DNA of 64,000 nucleotides from Paramecium pentaurelia (Eukaryota; Ciliophora; Oligohymenophorea; Peniculida; Parameciidae). The DNA is taken from the NCBI GenBank assembly GCA_905183005.1, contig CAJJDO010000011.1:788844-852843 (forward strand), written 5' to 3'. Below are positions 38,801 through 53,689 of the stretch, in pieces; the stretch's first letter is position 1; each line of letters starts with the position of its first letter. The notes beneath the pieces were generated by a model that had not been told where the DNA came from, ran no database searches, and worked only from the letters and a program-made list of their open reading frames with translations. The translations under genes and the position numbers were made by a program.

Positions 38801-41172
38801 ATAGTTTTAATCATTTATTAAGTGATAGAGAATAATTATTTGGAGTATTAAATTAATCATTTTAAGAGAGTTAAAGTTTTGGTCCTTTATCTTAAAGAGC
38901 AAACTTTATTTCTCCTAGATAACATAATTTAGATGATGAATTAAAGAAATTAGAAATTGAATTTTAAGATATTAGAGTAAGTTTTAATGGTGGACCATCT
39001 ATTCATTAATATGTTGGGGATGAAAAAGATGATGAAGATTATAATAATGAATCTAAATCTAATTAACCATAGAAATCAAGTAGTGAAAAACTTTAAGAAA
39101 AGAGTTATAAAATGTTAAAATTATTAACTAATTACAAAGATAAAGGAATTAAGGAAAGGGATGATCATTAATCATATTCTAGTAAAACATCAGGAACTTC
39201 AAAAACATAGTATATCTCAATTATCAAAAATTTTTAACACTCTAAAATTATGATTACCAGTCTAAAAATCATTTTAATTTTAACATTAATATTATTTCTT
39301 TGTGCTCTATCAACCATTATAATTAATACTTAAGTCATTAAATCATAAATTGAGGATCTAATAGATAGTAGTTATTCACTTAATGCTCCATTACTTTTCA
39401 ATAGATATTTTTTTTAAAGTTATGCTTTATCATGGACATTGTTAATGAATGGACTTAAAATTCTAAAAAGTAGTGATTTTTTAAATAATCAAACTTTCAC
39501 AACTATTAAACATTAGGGAAATGAAACATTTGAAAATTTAGGCATTATGTATCCCAAATTTATAGAGATTGAAAATATGGGATTATTATCAAACATCAGT
39601 ATTCAACTACTCGGTTTACCTAGAAAAACTGTCTCTTATACTGAATTTATCAATAACATATAAAATACACTTTAGTATTTCTTCTAGATTAAGTATTTTT
39701 CAAATGATGAAACTGATTAAGTCTTAGATTTAGATTATGTTAATTCAGTTGTCACACTTAGATATAATTTAAAATATGTTTTTGACATGAATAAGGAATT
39801 AATCTAATCATTAGATATCATGAGTTAAAATATGATTATAAATGGTACATCTAAATTGTAATCATTAACAATAGCAGAGATATGTTTTATATTTTTTATT
39901 CATTTAATTTCATTGTTTTTTTGGAAAAAGACTGAGAATTAAAAATAATAAATTTTATTAATTAATGGTAGACTTTAAGAGAATTCTGTAAATGATATGA
40001 TATATAAACATATAAATATCAAATCCATATTATAATTAGCAGATTAAAAAAAGAATAATTGGAAAAAATAATAAATTTGTATGATATTTTAATAAGTTTT
40101 GGATAATTAAGAAGCAAAATAAAGATATTTAGAATAAAGATTTAATTAATTTAATAAATCTAAAAATGACTAAAATAAAAAAAAAGGGTAAGTTGGTATG
40201 CTTAATTCTAGAATACGTAATACATCATATTCAATTAAAAAATATATTTGTTATTATATTGCAATATTTTTGATACTATCAAGTTTTTTATTAGGAGGCT
40301 ATTTTTATTAAACTTCATTAATGTTTAATCTTATTCCTTAATAAAAATTAACTTTAAATTTTGTTAGATTTTCATCTTATCTTGATACTCTAATAACAAC
40401 TGCCTTAGTAATTAAAACATAACCTTAAGTATATCCTGCAATTGTTTCAAATAAAATTTATACATAAGCTTAAATGAATAAATATAGGGATCCATTAAAA
40501 TAATTATTTTATATGTTTCTTGATGTTTATGAAGTTTATGATTAAAATTTAACAGAAATCTATGAAGGTATATTATTTTCAAAAGATATTGATGATTCTA
40601 AAAAAGAACTATTATTAGGATTGTATGAAAGTGATATTTGTTAAATAATTTATCATGATATTCCATTTTGTCAATATGAAACATTAGGAGAAATCAATTT
40701 TATTTAAAAATATTCTTAATTTCATTTTTAAGACAATAATAGAGATTATTTGGAAAATGGTCTTGTTGGGATTACTAGTAGTATTAGTTATTTTATGAAA
40801 ACAAATTATGATTATGAAATTGCAACTATTACTTATGTCACAGATTTTAATGAACTTAATAACTTATATAAAACACAAGAATTTACTAATATAATACTAG
40901 AGCATTTCAGTTCAACTACATAAAGTACAGAAAAGATATTAAATATTATATTGTCAACAAATGAAATAATATTAAATGAATACTTGAAACTAATTACTAT
41001 TTATTATGGATTGATAGGAACTGGATTGTTGGTCCTATTCTCATTTTTTTTCTATCGATTATTGGATTAAACAGATGATAATTTCATTCATTTAAGATTA
41101 GGATTGACCTTAGTCCCTATAGAAGTGATTACGGATCAATACAATATTTAATTGATAAAATAATTAAATTGA
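35845..41172 (+). CDS. Large multi-pass membrane protein, tiny-macrocysts-like
   Basis: 1,775 codons read in one frame without needing an intron. The first 350 residues hold about eight hydrophobic segments (LIYVLILLFSLFNIFMLLAI, MLTFTYWYLVIVPKLFF). A long cytosolic part contains a PAS-like stretch (ETSEFILFDENGKILSVTQG). Then membrane segments near residues 1140 (IMITSLKIILILTLILFLCA), 1350 (LTIAEICFIFFIHLISLFFW), 1470 (YYIAIFLILSSFLLGG) and 1730 (LITIYYGLIGTGLLVLFSFF), with extracellular-looking loops between. This layout is that of alveolate relatives of Dictyostelium tiny-macrocysts proteins. Sensing or signalling is inferred. Around 38600 an alternative frame (GANAMSSVNSKQYDS) also looks coding, so an undetected intron pair is possible there. 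It ends 21 bp before the end of the opposite gene. Confidence 0.75.
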
Positions 41173-41193
41173 TTATGATATATTTAATAATAA

Positions 41194-44100
41194 TCATTCT
41201 TAATTTGGTTAATTCAAATTGATTTCTTCTGATTATAAACCATCTTATTCAGGGTATATCTTTTAATAGTTAGGTGAATCCTATTAATTTATAGTTTTTT
41301 CTAATAAAATAATATAAATTTATCATACATTGTTTAATTTCTTCAGGAACAAAGAAGGGCATTAATACAGGTTAATCACTATTTTCATTAACAAATAAAG
41401 GTGCTTATGGATCTTTCCTTCTCCTTTGAATTCCTCTTCTTGTTTAATATCTCAAAGTAGCCCATAATTTTTTAACTTTTTCATTCATTTTTGCTTAATT
41501 AAACAGCATTTTTCTACTCCAAGGATATTTTTCTTAAATCTCTGGATGGTGAATTCTTAATTCATCTCTTATTTTATCAAGTTAAGGTTAGAATTTAATC
41601 AAATATCCTTCAAATAAATAATAAACCATAAGAAGAATAAAAGCAAAATTAATAAGACCAACAATGATAATCATAATAATTTCTAAATAAACTAGATCTT
41701 CTTTAATTGCAGAATAAATTAAAACACCCAAACATAGAGAAGCTGCACATATAGCTGTAGATAATCTATCTATAAAATTGAGTCTTTTGCTTGAATAAGG
41801 TTGGAATTTAATTGTAAATCCTCCATAAAAGAATACAATTAAAAATATAATTAATCCTTTAACAACAACTCTATCTTCATAAAATGTTAGGAAAATTATG
41901 ATTAACTCTTTTTCAAATATTTTTACAAATTCCCAAAGATAACCTTCCTTTGTGTATTCATTATAAAAGTAACCTAACTTTTTTCTACTATCAAAGTCAT
42001 CCAATTTATTTCTTAACTTGTATACTAAATACATAAAGATACAAGGAAATAGAAATGCCCAACATATAAGCATAGGAGCAACAAATCCAGCTAGCCAAAT
42101 ATAATGAGTATCAGTATCATATTAATATAATACATCTGCTTAAACCCATCCAAAACCTCCTATTTCTCTGGAAGATGCTAATGCAATAAATCCTCCAACT
42201 AATGTAGGTTATAGATATAAAAACATATAAATAAAGGCAGTATATATAATACCTTCTTTAAAATCTACTTTTTTAAGTAAAACTGCCAAAAAATACCCAA
42301 ATAGAAATACAGCTAAGTAAATTATAGGCATAAGTAATGCCCAAATAAGTCTAAAGTATAATATTTCAATACTAGTCATAGTAACTAAAAAGCAATCAAG
42401 AGAGTAAGCCATAGATTGAGTTGGATTTCCCATAACTTAAGTAGCATTTGTAATACCTTCACTTAAGTTTATTTGGAATGTTGATATAGCAGAGAGAATT
42501 TAAAAATAGTTTGTAAATAATTTAATAAGAATTGCTAGATTACTTTGAGATGGAGATACTAAAATACCCATAGCAATCCTATTCTAAGTTTTAACAAAAT
42601 CTTCAAGCATTTAGTAATTACCTTTAACAGATAAAATCATTGAGAATAGAGTGACAAATGATAAGGCTGTAATTACAATGGCATTAACAGTTAATGTATC
42701 AGCACAAGGACCACATTTATATTTGGCTGAAGTGGAATAAAATTCATCTCTAACACCATAAATATCACAAGATTCACATAATGCTCCCATATGGCCAGTA
42801 TAACATGAAGGATTACCAGGTTTCCAACCACCATTACAATTTTAAGGTAAATTCAAACAATATGTAATTATTTCACTATCAAATTCTGGTCTCCAATAGC
42901 CTTCTTTTAATTTAATACCTACAGGACTTACATCATCCATAGTAGTACTATCCATAGCTTAACATTAAGTTTATTTTTCATTAACAGAATATGTTTTATC
43001 ACTCTTTGTACAAGCTTTGCATTTTTATAATTAATAGGCTTCTCCCAATTAGCAAGGCAAAGTTTTAACATTAACATAAAGAGCATAATTTTGATTATAT
43101 GATAATATTTTGAATGGTGATACAGTTTCATAAACAGGAATTTTAATAGTTGTACATTCAACTAAAAATAATAGAAAATAATATATATACATCTTAATTG
43201 CAAATATAGGTTATCTTCTAAATAAGGATCAAAAGTAACTATTAAAGAATCTAAATCAAAAGCTCCTGCTTTTTAGTCATAATAGAATATTTATTAATTT
43301 GTAAAGTTTGATAAAAATTCTTTACTTGTATTATAATTATCAATATCCATAATTCTACCTGTTAAAGTACATGATTCTGTTGAATGAATATTTGACATAG
43401 GTTATTTATATCTATCCAAATTAATAATTCTAAATTACCAATCATATGGTACTTATTCATCAGTATCTGAGTAATAATATTTATATGTATTAATAGCTTA
43501 ACCTGATGGTAATAATAAATAAGTTGTAGTATTTTTATAATTGAATAATTGATATGGATCCAAAGAGATGATATCAATGATTGTGCTTTTAGAACTATCA
43601 ATAAATCCATCTTCATTGACATCACCATCATAATCCTCAAAAGTAATTGTTTTCATAAGCTCATTACTCTTCATTGATAAGGTTAAACTTTAAGGATATT
43701 CTTCAAGATTATCTCCTCTTAATATTCCTTCATTATTTTAAAAGAAAACTTCAATAGAAGATACATTTCCAATTGAACCACCTGAAATAAACATACCTCC
43801 AGCCAATTAAGCTACATTTCCTTCTACAGTATTATCAGCAATATTTAATATAGTAGAACCAGTTTTATAGACAACACTTTTATAATAGAGTGCTCCTCCC
43901 ATTAAACTAGCATAATTATCAGTAAATTCTGAGTGAATTATTAAAGCATCCAAACCTATTATTGTTAAACCTCCACCAACTTTAGCTGAGTTTCCAATAA
44001 ATTATGATCTTGATATGATGATCACATTTTTTTATTTAAGCAAATCATCTACAACACTTAGAATTCTTCTAGAATTAGATAATTCATAATCAGTTAATGG

Positions 44101-47100
44101 TATTGATTATTCAACTTCACTTAGTTCATTATCATAAGTTAGTACTAAACAACCATAATAACCAGCATGATTAGATAGACATAGAAAATCATTAATTTCA
44201 ATTACAGGATATGTTTCCTAATGAATTTTTAAGACTTAAATTAATCCATTTTTACATCTTAAACATTTATTATTTTCTACTGTAATTTATTCAATAGTTA
44301 AATATTAATTTGATGTAACTGAATTTAATTTAAATAGACCCGTTGTTATAGATGAAAATAAATCTGTGTAACCTTCTAGAAGAGTAGATAAATAGCAACC
44401 AATAAAAATAGAGTTTTCTTCATTTGGAAAAGTTATAAAAATTGGAAAATCTAAATTTAATCTAATATTATCTAAAATTGTATGTTAGAATTATAAATTA
44501 TAATTTGATTTATCTACTTTATATTTTAATACATCAGTTAAAGCTTTATAAAAATCATCTAAACTAGAGAAATATATTGGATAATTATTATCACCAATTT
44601 AATTGATAATTGTGGGCAAACCATCTGATCTAAAATTTGAATCCAAAAAATCCACAGCTGAACAAGTTTGTTCATATAAAATATTTTTAGATTCATAATT
44701 TACATAATAGTCATTTATATTTACACATTTATTAGATGAAGGAGGATCATATTAAGAATGACTTAAAATCTTAGTTGATGTTAATGTGATTACTCCTGAA
44801 ATTTCATATAAAGTTATAGAAATTATACTGTTTATAAAAATGACATTATTTGTAACTGTTACATCATTTATTTCAACTTCAACCATCTCTTCTAAATTCA
44901 TAACAGCTACATAATTAAATTCTTTAAATATTGAAGAACTTAGTGTAAAGCGTCCATAACTCTAATATAAAATAGAGGATTTTGTATATAAATATTCATT
45001 ATCAATGGAAGTTAAATCAGGAATATTTCTTAAGAAATTAATCATATTATTCTAAGAAAAAGATGATGAAGTTATACTAACACTTGGTAGTATTGGAGAA
45101 GAAGTAGAAAATGGCATATATAAGGCAGATGTTTTAAGTCCCATGCAGTTGTTAAATTTTGAATTACTAATTGTAACTGAGGATTGATAGGTTGAAGGAT
45201 CTAAATATAAACACCCTCCATCTAATCTAGTTACACATTCTGACATTATGACTTAGTCAATATTTAATTATAATTTAGAGTTAGAGGAATCTACATATAA
45301 ACATCCTCCATTTGATGAATATTAATTTAATAAACTATTATATTGTCTTGTAAATTGAGTATTAATTATAGAAATGATTCCACTATCAATTGTCTCTATA
45401 ACTAATCCTGAACCTCTAATTGCTTAACCTTTATCGAAAAGCGAATTTTCAATTTTAGTAGTATCTGATTTTATATACATATTGCCTCCTTAACTATAAA
45501 TAGGAAAAAATTATTCAAGAATTGTAATTATATAATCCTCATCTTTTTAAATAGAAGTAGAATTTACAATTTATTATTCTTCCAATCTATAAACCCAATC
45601 TTTTTGTCTAATATTTGTATTTTCAAATTTGGAATTGAATATTTCAATAGAATATGTTACAATATAAATTACACTATTATGTACTCTAGTAGCTCTATTA
45701 TTATTAAAGATACTATTTTTAATAGTAAGAAAAGATAAAGGAGCTTAAATGATGAAAACTGGAGAAGATGGAGTTAATTAATCACTAATTAAAGAGTGTA
45801 AATGGTTATGTGAGAATTCACAATCTTCTATAATAATATCTTAATCTTATTCAGATTGGATATAAATTGAACCAATAGCTGTTCCTGATTCTGTAATAAC
45901 TAAAGAATTTCCTATTACTTTAATATTTTTTAGTTTGAGTATTTCACGAGTTGTATTATGATAAAATAAACCTTCATCTTAATTTACTACATCACTTGTT
46001 GTATTAAATTGTTCAACATCCCAAGATTTAATTTAAATAAAGTTTGTATCTATAGATAATAATCTTCTCATAACTACATTTTCAATCATTACTCCTATTT
46101 CAAAATCTGAAATATATAAGAAATGTTCATTATAACTTTTAAATTCAGTTTTTCTATCAGCACATTCTTTACTAGTTGGTATCTTATTATTTGTTGGATT
46201 TAATTATGAATTATAATATTAACTTTAACTCCAATCATATACTCCATCAATTAATTAAAAGGATTAAATTTTATTAACTGCTATTTAAGTTATACCAAGA
46301 TTGTCTAAAGATTAGAAATTAGAAATTTGTATTTTTTAAACTGAAGTTAATAAAATTAATGCTGAAAATACTGAATTTGATTCCTTATCTGTTAATTTCA
46401 TTGAATTTGTTTATTCGATATAAAAATCACTCAAAGATATATTTGTCTAATATTGATAATTATTAATTGGAGTTGAGATTTTAATAAAACAAACAGGAGT
46501 TAAACATAAAGATTTAATTATTTTAACATTGTTAAATGTATATTATTATAAAGCTATTGATGCTTATAATTCATCTATTACTTTATAACTATTCTAAAAT
46601 AATCGACTTTCTGTATAAAATGAACTATTTAATGAATAAATATTTTTCAAATAAAATGAATTAGATTAAACTAATTTTGAACCTTCAGTAAAATTACATC
46701 TAATTATATCTAAATTATTTATAATAGTTTTATTTTATGATTTTAAATTTACAAACCAACTATTTGTAAATGTAGTAAATTTAAATACTACTTTTCCAAA
46801 ATTAATTATTCCACTATTTATAGCTGAACCTTCTTTTTCACCAAAAATGACAGTATTTGTTAATTTACATTTTTGGAATGTCATTCCTAAAGTTCCAATA
46901 CTCTATTTAATAGATTTAACATTAGAATTTGAATTAGGTGAAAATAGAATAGCATTTTCAAAATTACATTAATAAAATGTAACATCATCAAAAATATAAG
47001 AAACAGTATCAATATTTTCTAAAGGATATGGAAGTGAAAAAATATCATCTGATTTTAAACCACTAAATTCAACTTTTTTCCAATTAATTTTATCAATATT

Positions 47101-49849
47101 TTCTGCCAAAAATACCATTTTTGTACTTGAATGTATTTTTGTAAATTTAAAGTTTTCCAAACTCAATTTTGTTTTTACATTTTAAGAAATATTCAAACCT
47201 GTATAAGGATATGTACTATTAGTAGTTAAAGCTTTAATTTCAATTCCTTTAATAGTCAAATAATCTGACCATGGAATACTTAATATACCATCAAGATATA
47301 AAACTAGTGGAGATTAATTAGAATCTGTTTGTCCAATAATATTAACATGGAAGAATCGAATAGAAAAAGCATTCCTTTGGAATTAAAATAGAAAATTAGT
47401 ACTTTTCTCAAAATTACATTCTTTTTTTCCACTCTTTAAATATACATTTAAAACTAGAGTAGTTACAACATTTATATTTAATGACTTATAAAAGGTCAAA
47501 GTCTCTACACTATCCAATGTAATATTAGTGGCATAATTTGATGATGTTGATGTAGTATAGAAATAACTTAAACTATATATATAATTCTTTCTATCTGCAT
47601 TTAAAACATTATTATACTCTGATAAATATTCATCACTTTAACAATACAACTATATATCTATTTGAGCATTTTAAACGCATTTTCCAGTTTATAGATTTAA
47701 TTAAAAACATTCAATTGGCATATTTAAATAAGTATCATATGCTACATTATAACTGTATGGTATATTTTCATCAAAAGCATAACACAATCTACTATATTTT
47801 AACAATATAGAGTTTGAAGGTGAAAAATAATAATTAACTCTATTAAGTTCATCTTAAGTCCTATCTCTGCAAGCTGTACATCTATAAGGACAAGTTTGAC
47901 ATTCTGTCAATTCAGAATTTAAAGATCTATCTCTATAATAATTGAAACATTGTCCACAAAAAGCTCCATTCCTTTGATATTCACAAGCATTCAATAAGAA
48001 AGACAATGGATTATTTGCAACTTAACTAGGATTTGAAATGACACAATTTTTAGTACAACCTACACAAGAATTTCCATATTTTGAAAATCCAGTAGTACAT
48101 AATGAACAAAACGGTTCTTCAAGCATAGTAGTTAAGTACTTAGACTTTTTGAATGAGTCTACAATAACTCTCTATTATATATAACTAGTAAAATTATAAT
48201 CTTTGTTATATTATGAGCAAGTAGAACAATAAGATGGACAAGGTAAACAAGAATTTGTAAAGAAATCAGCATAATAACCTTCATCACAAATTAAACAAGC
48301 ATAAACTTTTTAAGTATCTCCTGTTTTTTGAGTACCAGATTCATCATAATATGTTACAATATCATCACTAGGACTGTCATATGAATAACAGTAAGCACAA
48401 TTATCTATTTAATCACTACATCCTAAAAAACATTATCCTTGTTTAGTATCTAAAGAATATCCCTATATTATATTATTAATTTAATACTGATGAACATTTA
48501 ATGCATATATAATTAGTACCACTAAATTAATGAGCTATGCAATTAGATATTTTTTTGGCAGCAATAGCAGCAGTACAAGAAGTACCATCTTCTGATAACA
48601 CAAAATCAGTTTTACAATATAAACACATACTTACAGGATCTAAATCTGTATCCCTATCATATGGTGTGAAATCAAGATCAATAGAATTTCTTGTCATAAA
48701 TGCAGATTCTTTAAGAGTTATTTTATAATATCCAATATCACAATTACTTATCTAAGTAGGTACACATGATTAACCATCATAATTTATGATATCATTACTT
48801 TATTAACATTATCTACACATTTTAACATACTTATCTTTGTCATTGACTTGTAAATAAGATCTTGATGGATATTTTATACTAGTAGTTTCAGTTTTTGAAA
48901 CATATTCACATCTTAAACAATTTGCTTCACATCCTTCACAAGTCTTCAAATCCAAACTGGGAATATATCCACTTTAACAAGCTTTACATTTTTAATATTC
49001 TACGTTATATTCACTTTCTGTGATGCATAGACTACAATTGTTAGTACATTTAACACAACTTTTAGTTAAGGAACTCCATCTATAACCATCCTAACATTAT
49101 TCACAGTTATCAGTAATACCAGACCCAATAATGCTACTGCATTTACTGCAATATTTAATTGAGCAACTTTCACATTTATTCATCTTAAAATAATATCCCT
49201 CAATACATTCTATCCCAATCTTATCATAGTCAACTTTCTTGTAATCATGGTCGAATCCATAGCATGAACTTTCATCAGGAGTTTTGCAGAAATCTTTGCA
49301 TCCTGTACATATATAGACAGCATATTTCATTTGTCTTGATCTTGTCACCGTTTCAGACCAGGTTCCTAATTTTATTGAATTACCAACAAAAAATAATTCA
49401 GGATAATCTCTTTCAATTTTTTGATAAGTTCCTTATCCAATTTTACCATTACCAACTTCATAATCATAAGTACATTTCCTACTGAATTCCCAACCATAAG
49501 GATCTTCAAAGCAATCCATACAATAATTTACTAAATCTGAATTGATATTAACCTCATAATAAGGGCTATGATATTTATTACTAATTTACCATTAAACACA
49601 TTCTGGTGGCTTAGTATCTGAAGATCCCAATGTAAATAAAAAGTAACCATACTCGCATTTTGGAGGATTAGTACTGCAATCTTCTACACCTAAAACACAT
49701 AGTTCTTAACATCCGGATCCTGTGTCTAGTTATTTAAGGCAACCAATCTCCACCTTCTAACTAAACTCTATTTATCAAAAATATTACCTAGAGTATTGTC
49801 CAAAAGCAATAAATACTAAATTTGAAAACTGTAATAATAATAAGTTCAT
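41194..49849 (-). CDS. Giant Cys-rich, beta-helix-like surface protein with C-terminal membrane region
   Basis: About 2,800 residues. N-terminal secretion signal MNLLLLQFSNLVFIAFGQ, then roughly 600 residues of Cys-pair repeats of furin/GFR type (ICTGCKDFCKTPDESSCYG, CEGCEANCLRCEY-like patterns, to about 47850). Next come some 1,500 residues of Ile/Asn/Ser-rich repeats like parallel beta-helix (pectin-lyase) surface proteins (PSVSITSSSFS, NLTDSKFNNCMGLK). A second Cys-rich patch (42690-43030) precedes six or seven membrane segments (IWALLMPIIYLAVFLFGYFL, IIIFLTFYEDRV, LIIFLIVFFYGGFTI). The cytosolic tail ends Gln-rich. This architecture recurs in Paramecium and Tetrahymena; adhesion or mechanosensing is inferred. 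Several introns seen, not all mapped; the first exon junction near 49790 is unresolved, and the last 28-nt intron fixes the stop at 41194. Confidence 0.75.
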
Positions 49850-49964
49850 CAAATTGATTAAATTAATTTCAATATTTTATCAATTCATTTTAGCAGTTAT
49901 ATAATTACAAACTTCTCGGCAAATAAACATTTCTTTTAAATTATATTTATTTTTTTAATTTTTA

Positions 49965-52636
49965 ATGGATCAACCACAATCCCAATCCAATACCATGTTT
50001 ATGAAAAGATTATCTACAATCAAATGCATTGCTCCTATTTTGATTGCACTTTCAATTGTATCAGCAATCTTTGCCTTTTTAGGCTATTTTAAAAATAACA
50101 ATTTTGAATTTCTTATTTTAGCAATCTTTGATGTAAATATATTAAACTATTATATTAAGATTATTCTTATTTCCATTTTGATCATAACATTATAATTTGT
50201 TTTTACACTTTAATTTGATGAATTTGGAAATCCATAAGAAAATAATACATCATATATAATATAATTTGGATTATAAAGTATAACAGCAATTTTCTTAGGA
50301 ATAATTATAACTATAATTCAATATAAAACTCATTTAGCTAATTTATGGTTTGTTGGACTTTAAATATTCAAATTGCTTTTTTTAATCTATTTGATCAATA
50401 AAACAAAATAATTTAGCAAAACATAAAATGGAATTCATAGATTCACATTAGCATTCTCAGTTTTATTAAACATTTTATTTTTATTGTTTGCAGCAACTAA
50501 TTTCAAATTCGTAAAATAATAATTTCATATAATAGTTAGTCTATCTTATAAACAATCAAGTATTTTCATTAGATCACAATAACACCATTGTTTTATTCAT
50601 GTAATATGGTTTATTTGCTTTATTAATGGCTACTATCTTAATTAGTGTTATTCTCATTTTTAGAGTTTAAAACTATTTCTTGATTGTAGCCTTTTTAATA
50701 GTAGCAGCTCTACTCATAGCAGCAACTGCTAATGGAATGATGATTAGATAATACTCAATATTATAGAGTGATATATCTACATAAAAAGGATGTAGATATG
50801 CACTTTAAAGTCTTGGAGTTTAGACAGTTAAATAATTTTTAAATTGTTCAGAAAAATATCTAAATGAACGATAATCACCTTATCTTCCATGTCCTTAAGA
50901 AAATCAATCATATATGTGGGAATCAAATATGGATTAAATAGCATGTATTAATTTAGATTGTTGTGACTCACTCAAAGATTTTATTAGTAAACCTTTGTAT
51001 CATTTAACTGTTTGGGTTAATATTATAGTAGCAATAGGAATAATTTAAGCATTTAATACAGCTATGCTTTCAAAATTTGATGTTGGCAATAAGGAATAAA
51101 ATGTTCTCACAGATTTATTCATGTTATTATTATTTTTTGGATTATTCTTTGGAATAATTGCCATATATAATTCCATTTCACCTTAATAATTATAATTATA
51201 AGATTAAGTTGTATCGTAAATATTAAAATCATTTATCATATAGGTAGCCTTTGATTTTGAATTAATTAACTGTTCTTGATGCTCCAACATATAAATATTT
51301 CAAACCACAGAAATCTTTTGGAACTTAAATGTCTAATACTGATATTTGTGAACTAGCAACAAATTTAATGTTAACAAAAGTGAATTTATAGCCTAAAGAT
51401 GATATGAAGAAACCTGGGTATAATATAATATTTGTATCATAGAATTTTACTTGGTATATTAGGAATGGGAGGATCATTTCTAATTAATAATGATATAAAT
51501 TTAAGTGATTTCAAGATATTGACTACTGATGAATTAATAACAAAAGCATTTCCTAAAGCAAATAAACCAGGATAAGATGTTATAATTGTTGAAGGATCTC
51601 TGGCATCTGTAAGTCATTTTATAGGATCATGTTTATAATTTTGTTCTGATGAACCTGAAACAGCTGATTTTACTATTTTATAAGAATTTTATGAAATGGA
51701 AAATGATAAAAAGAATAGAATTTTAAGTATTGATCCATAATTGTAATAATAATTTAGTAAAATTGTACCTTATTTATAAATAACTGCAAATGTTTAAAAT
51801 AGTGAAGATTTTTCAACAATTTCTGATGCTGATGGAAAATTATACTATGGAAAGTTTGTTTATACAACATGTTAAGTTATGGATTAAGTAGAATCTCCCT
51901 TTTTATCAACAATATCTGATATTAATGGATAACTTAATTATTTTAGAGTAGCTACTAAATAAGTTTATACATTATTAGTCAAAAAATAAGGATATAAAAA
52001 TGCATGTGCACTTGTTGATTTAACTGAATTATCACCTAAAACTAATATCTTTGTAAGAATGGTGAAAGAAGTTAAAAAGCATTCTATGAAGATTACTTTA
52101 GAATGGACATCTAAAAATCTTAATTTGGATTTATATGGTTAATTCAAAGGAGAAAACTTTGTTTGTTTAACTGGATCTATATCTAAATCTTGTGGTGGAA
52201 TGAGTTTATAAACTTAAAATGAGAGAGATTAACATATTGAGATTTTAACTATCGATTAAATACAACCTTTTACTTATTTAATTTTTATTAAAAGATTTAT
52301 GGAAAGAACATAAGCATTAGATGATAAAGTAGTAAATGTATAAGATTGGATAGAATCTAATCCTGTTATTACAATATATGTATATGAATTAGATTATCCT
52401 CTTGTTCAATATAGATTGCCTTCAAGTAATAATATTTAAATTAACTTTTAGTACCAACATCTTTTAGAGATAAGATTGATTTTACTTGGTTAGCTTTTTA
52501 ATTTGATGGATCAATTGGTGATGGACCTATTGAACTCAAAACTTATTGGTCTGAAATAACAAATGAAAGTATCAAGAATAGCAAATCCTATAAAAATAAG
52601 TTTTGGCCTTCTCCTGTTACAATTGAAAACAAGTGA
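49965..52636 (+). CDS. Tetraspanin-like protein with long C-terminal extension
   Basis: 855 residues; four introns (25, 28, 25, 26 nt) give an exact frame. The first 390 residues are tetraspanin-like. Membrane segments include CIAPILIALSIVSAIFAFLG, YLIVAFLIVAALLIAAT-type and LFMLLLFFGLFFGIIAIY, and a large loop carries Cys residues with a CC pair (CINLDCCDSLKDF). The remaining 450 residues are not tetraspanin: a further hydrophobic stretch (ILLGILGMGGSFLI), then a beta-rich soluble region with DGKLYYGKF, TLEWTSKNLNLDLYGQFKGE and FDGSIGDGPIEL. I do not know a tetraspanin with such an extension outside ciliates. It could be a fusion or two genes, but the junction intron at about 51420 keeps one frame. 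Localisation at plasma membrane or a vesicle is inferred. Confidence 0.72.
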
Positions 52637-52697
52637 TTTATAACATTTTATTATTATGATAATATTATTATTATGAATATAATACTCATTCAAATAA

Positions 52698-53538
<841 letters not shown>

Positions 53539-53689
53539 ATTATAAATTTAATTAAGTATGGAAATCAATTATTCCAAAATTACGATCTTTAATCATATTA
53601 TTATAAATGAAGTATTAATAAACATAGAATCAATTTGTATTCTACTTTATATCTTAATCATTATAAAATATTAATATTATTATTATTTA

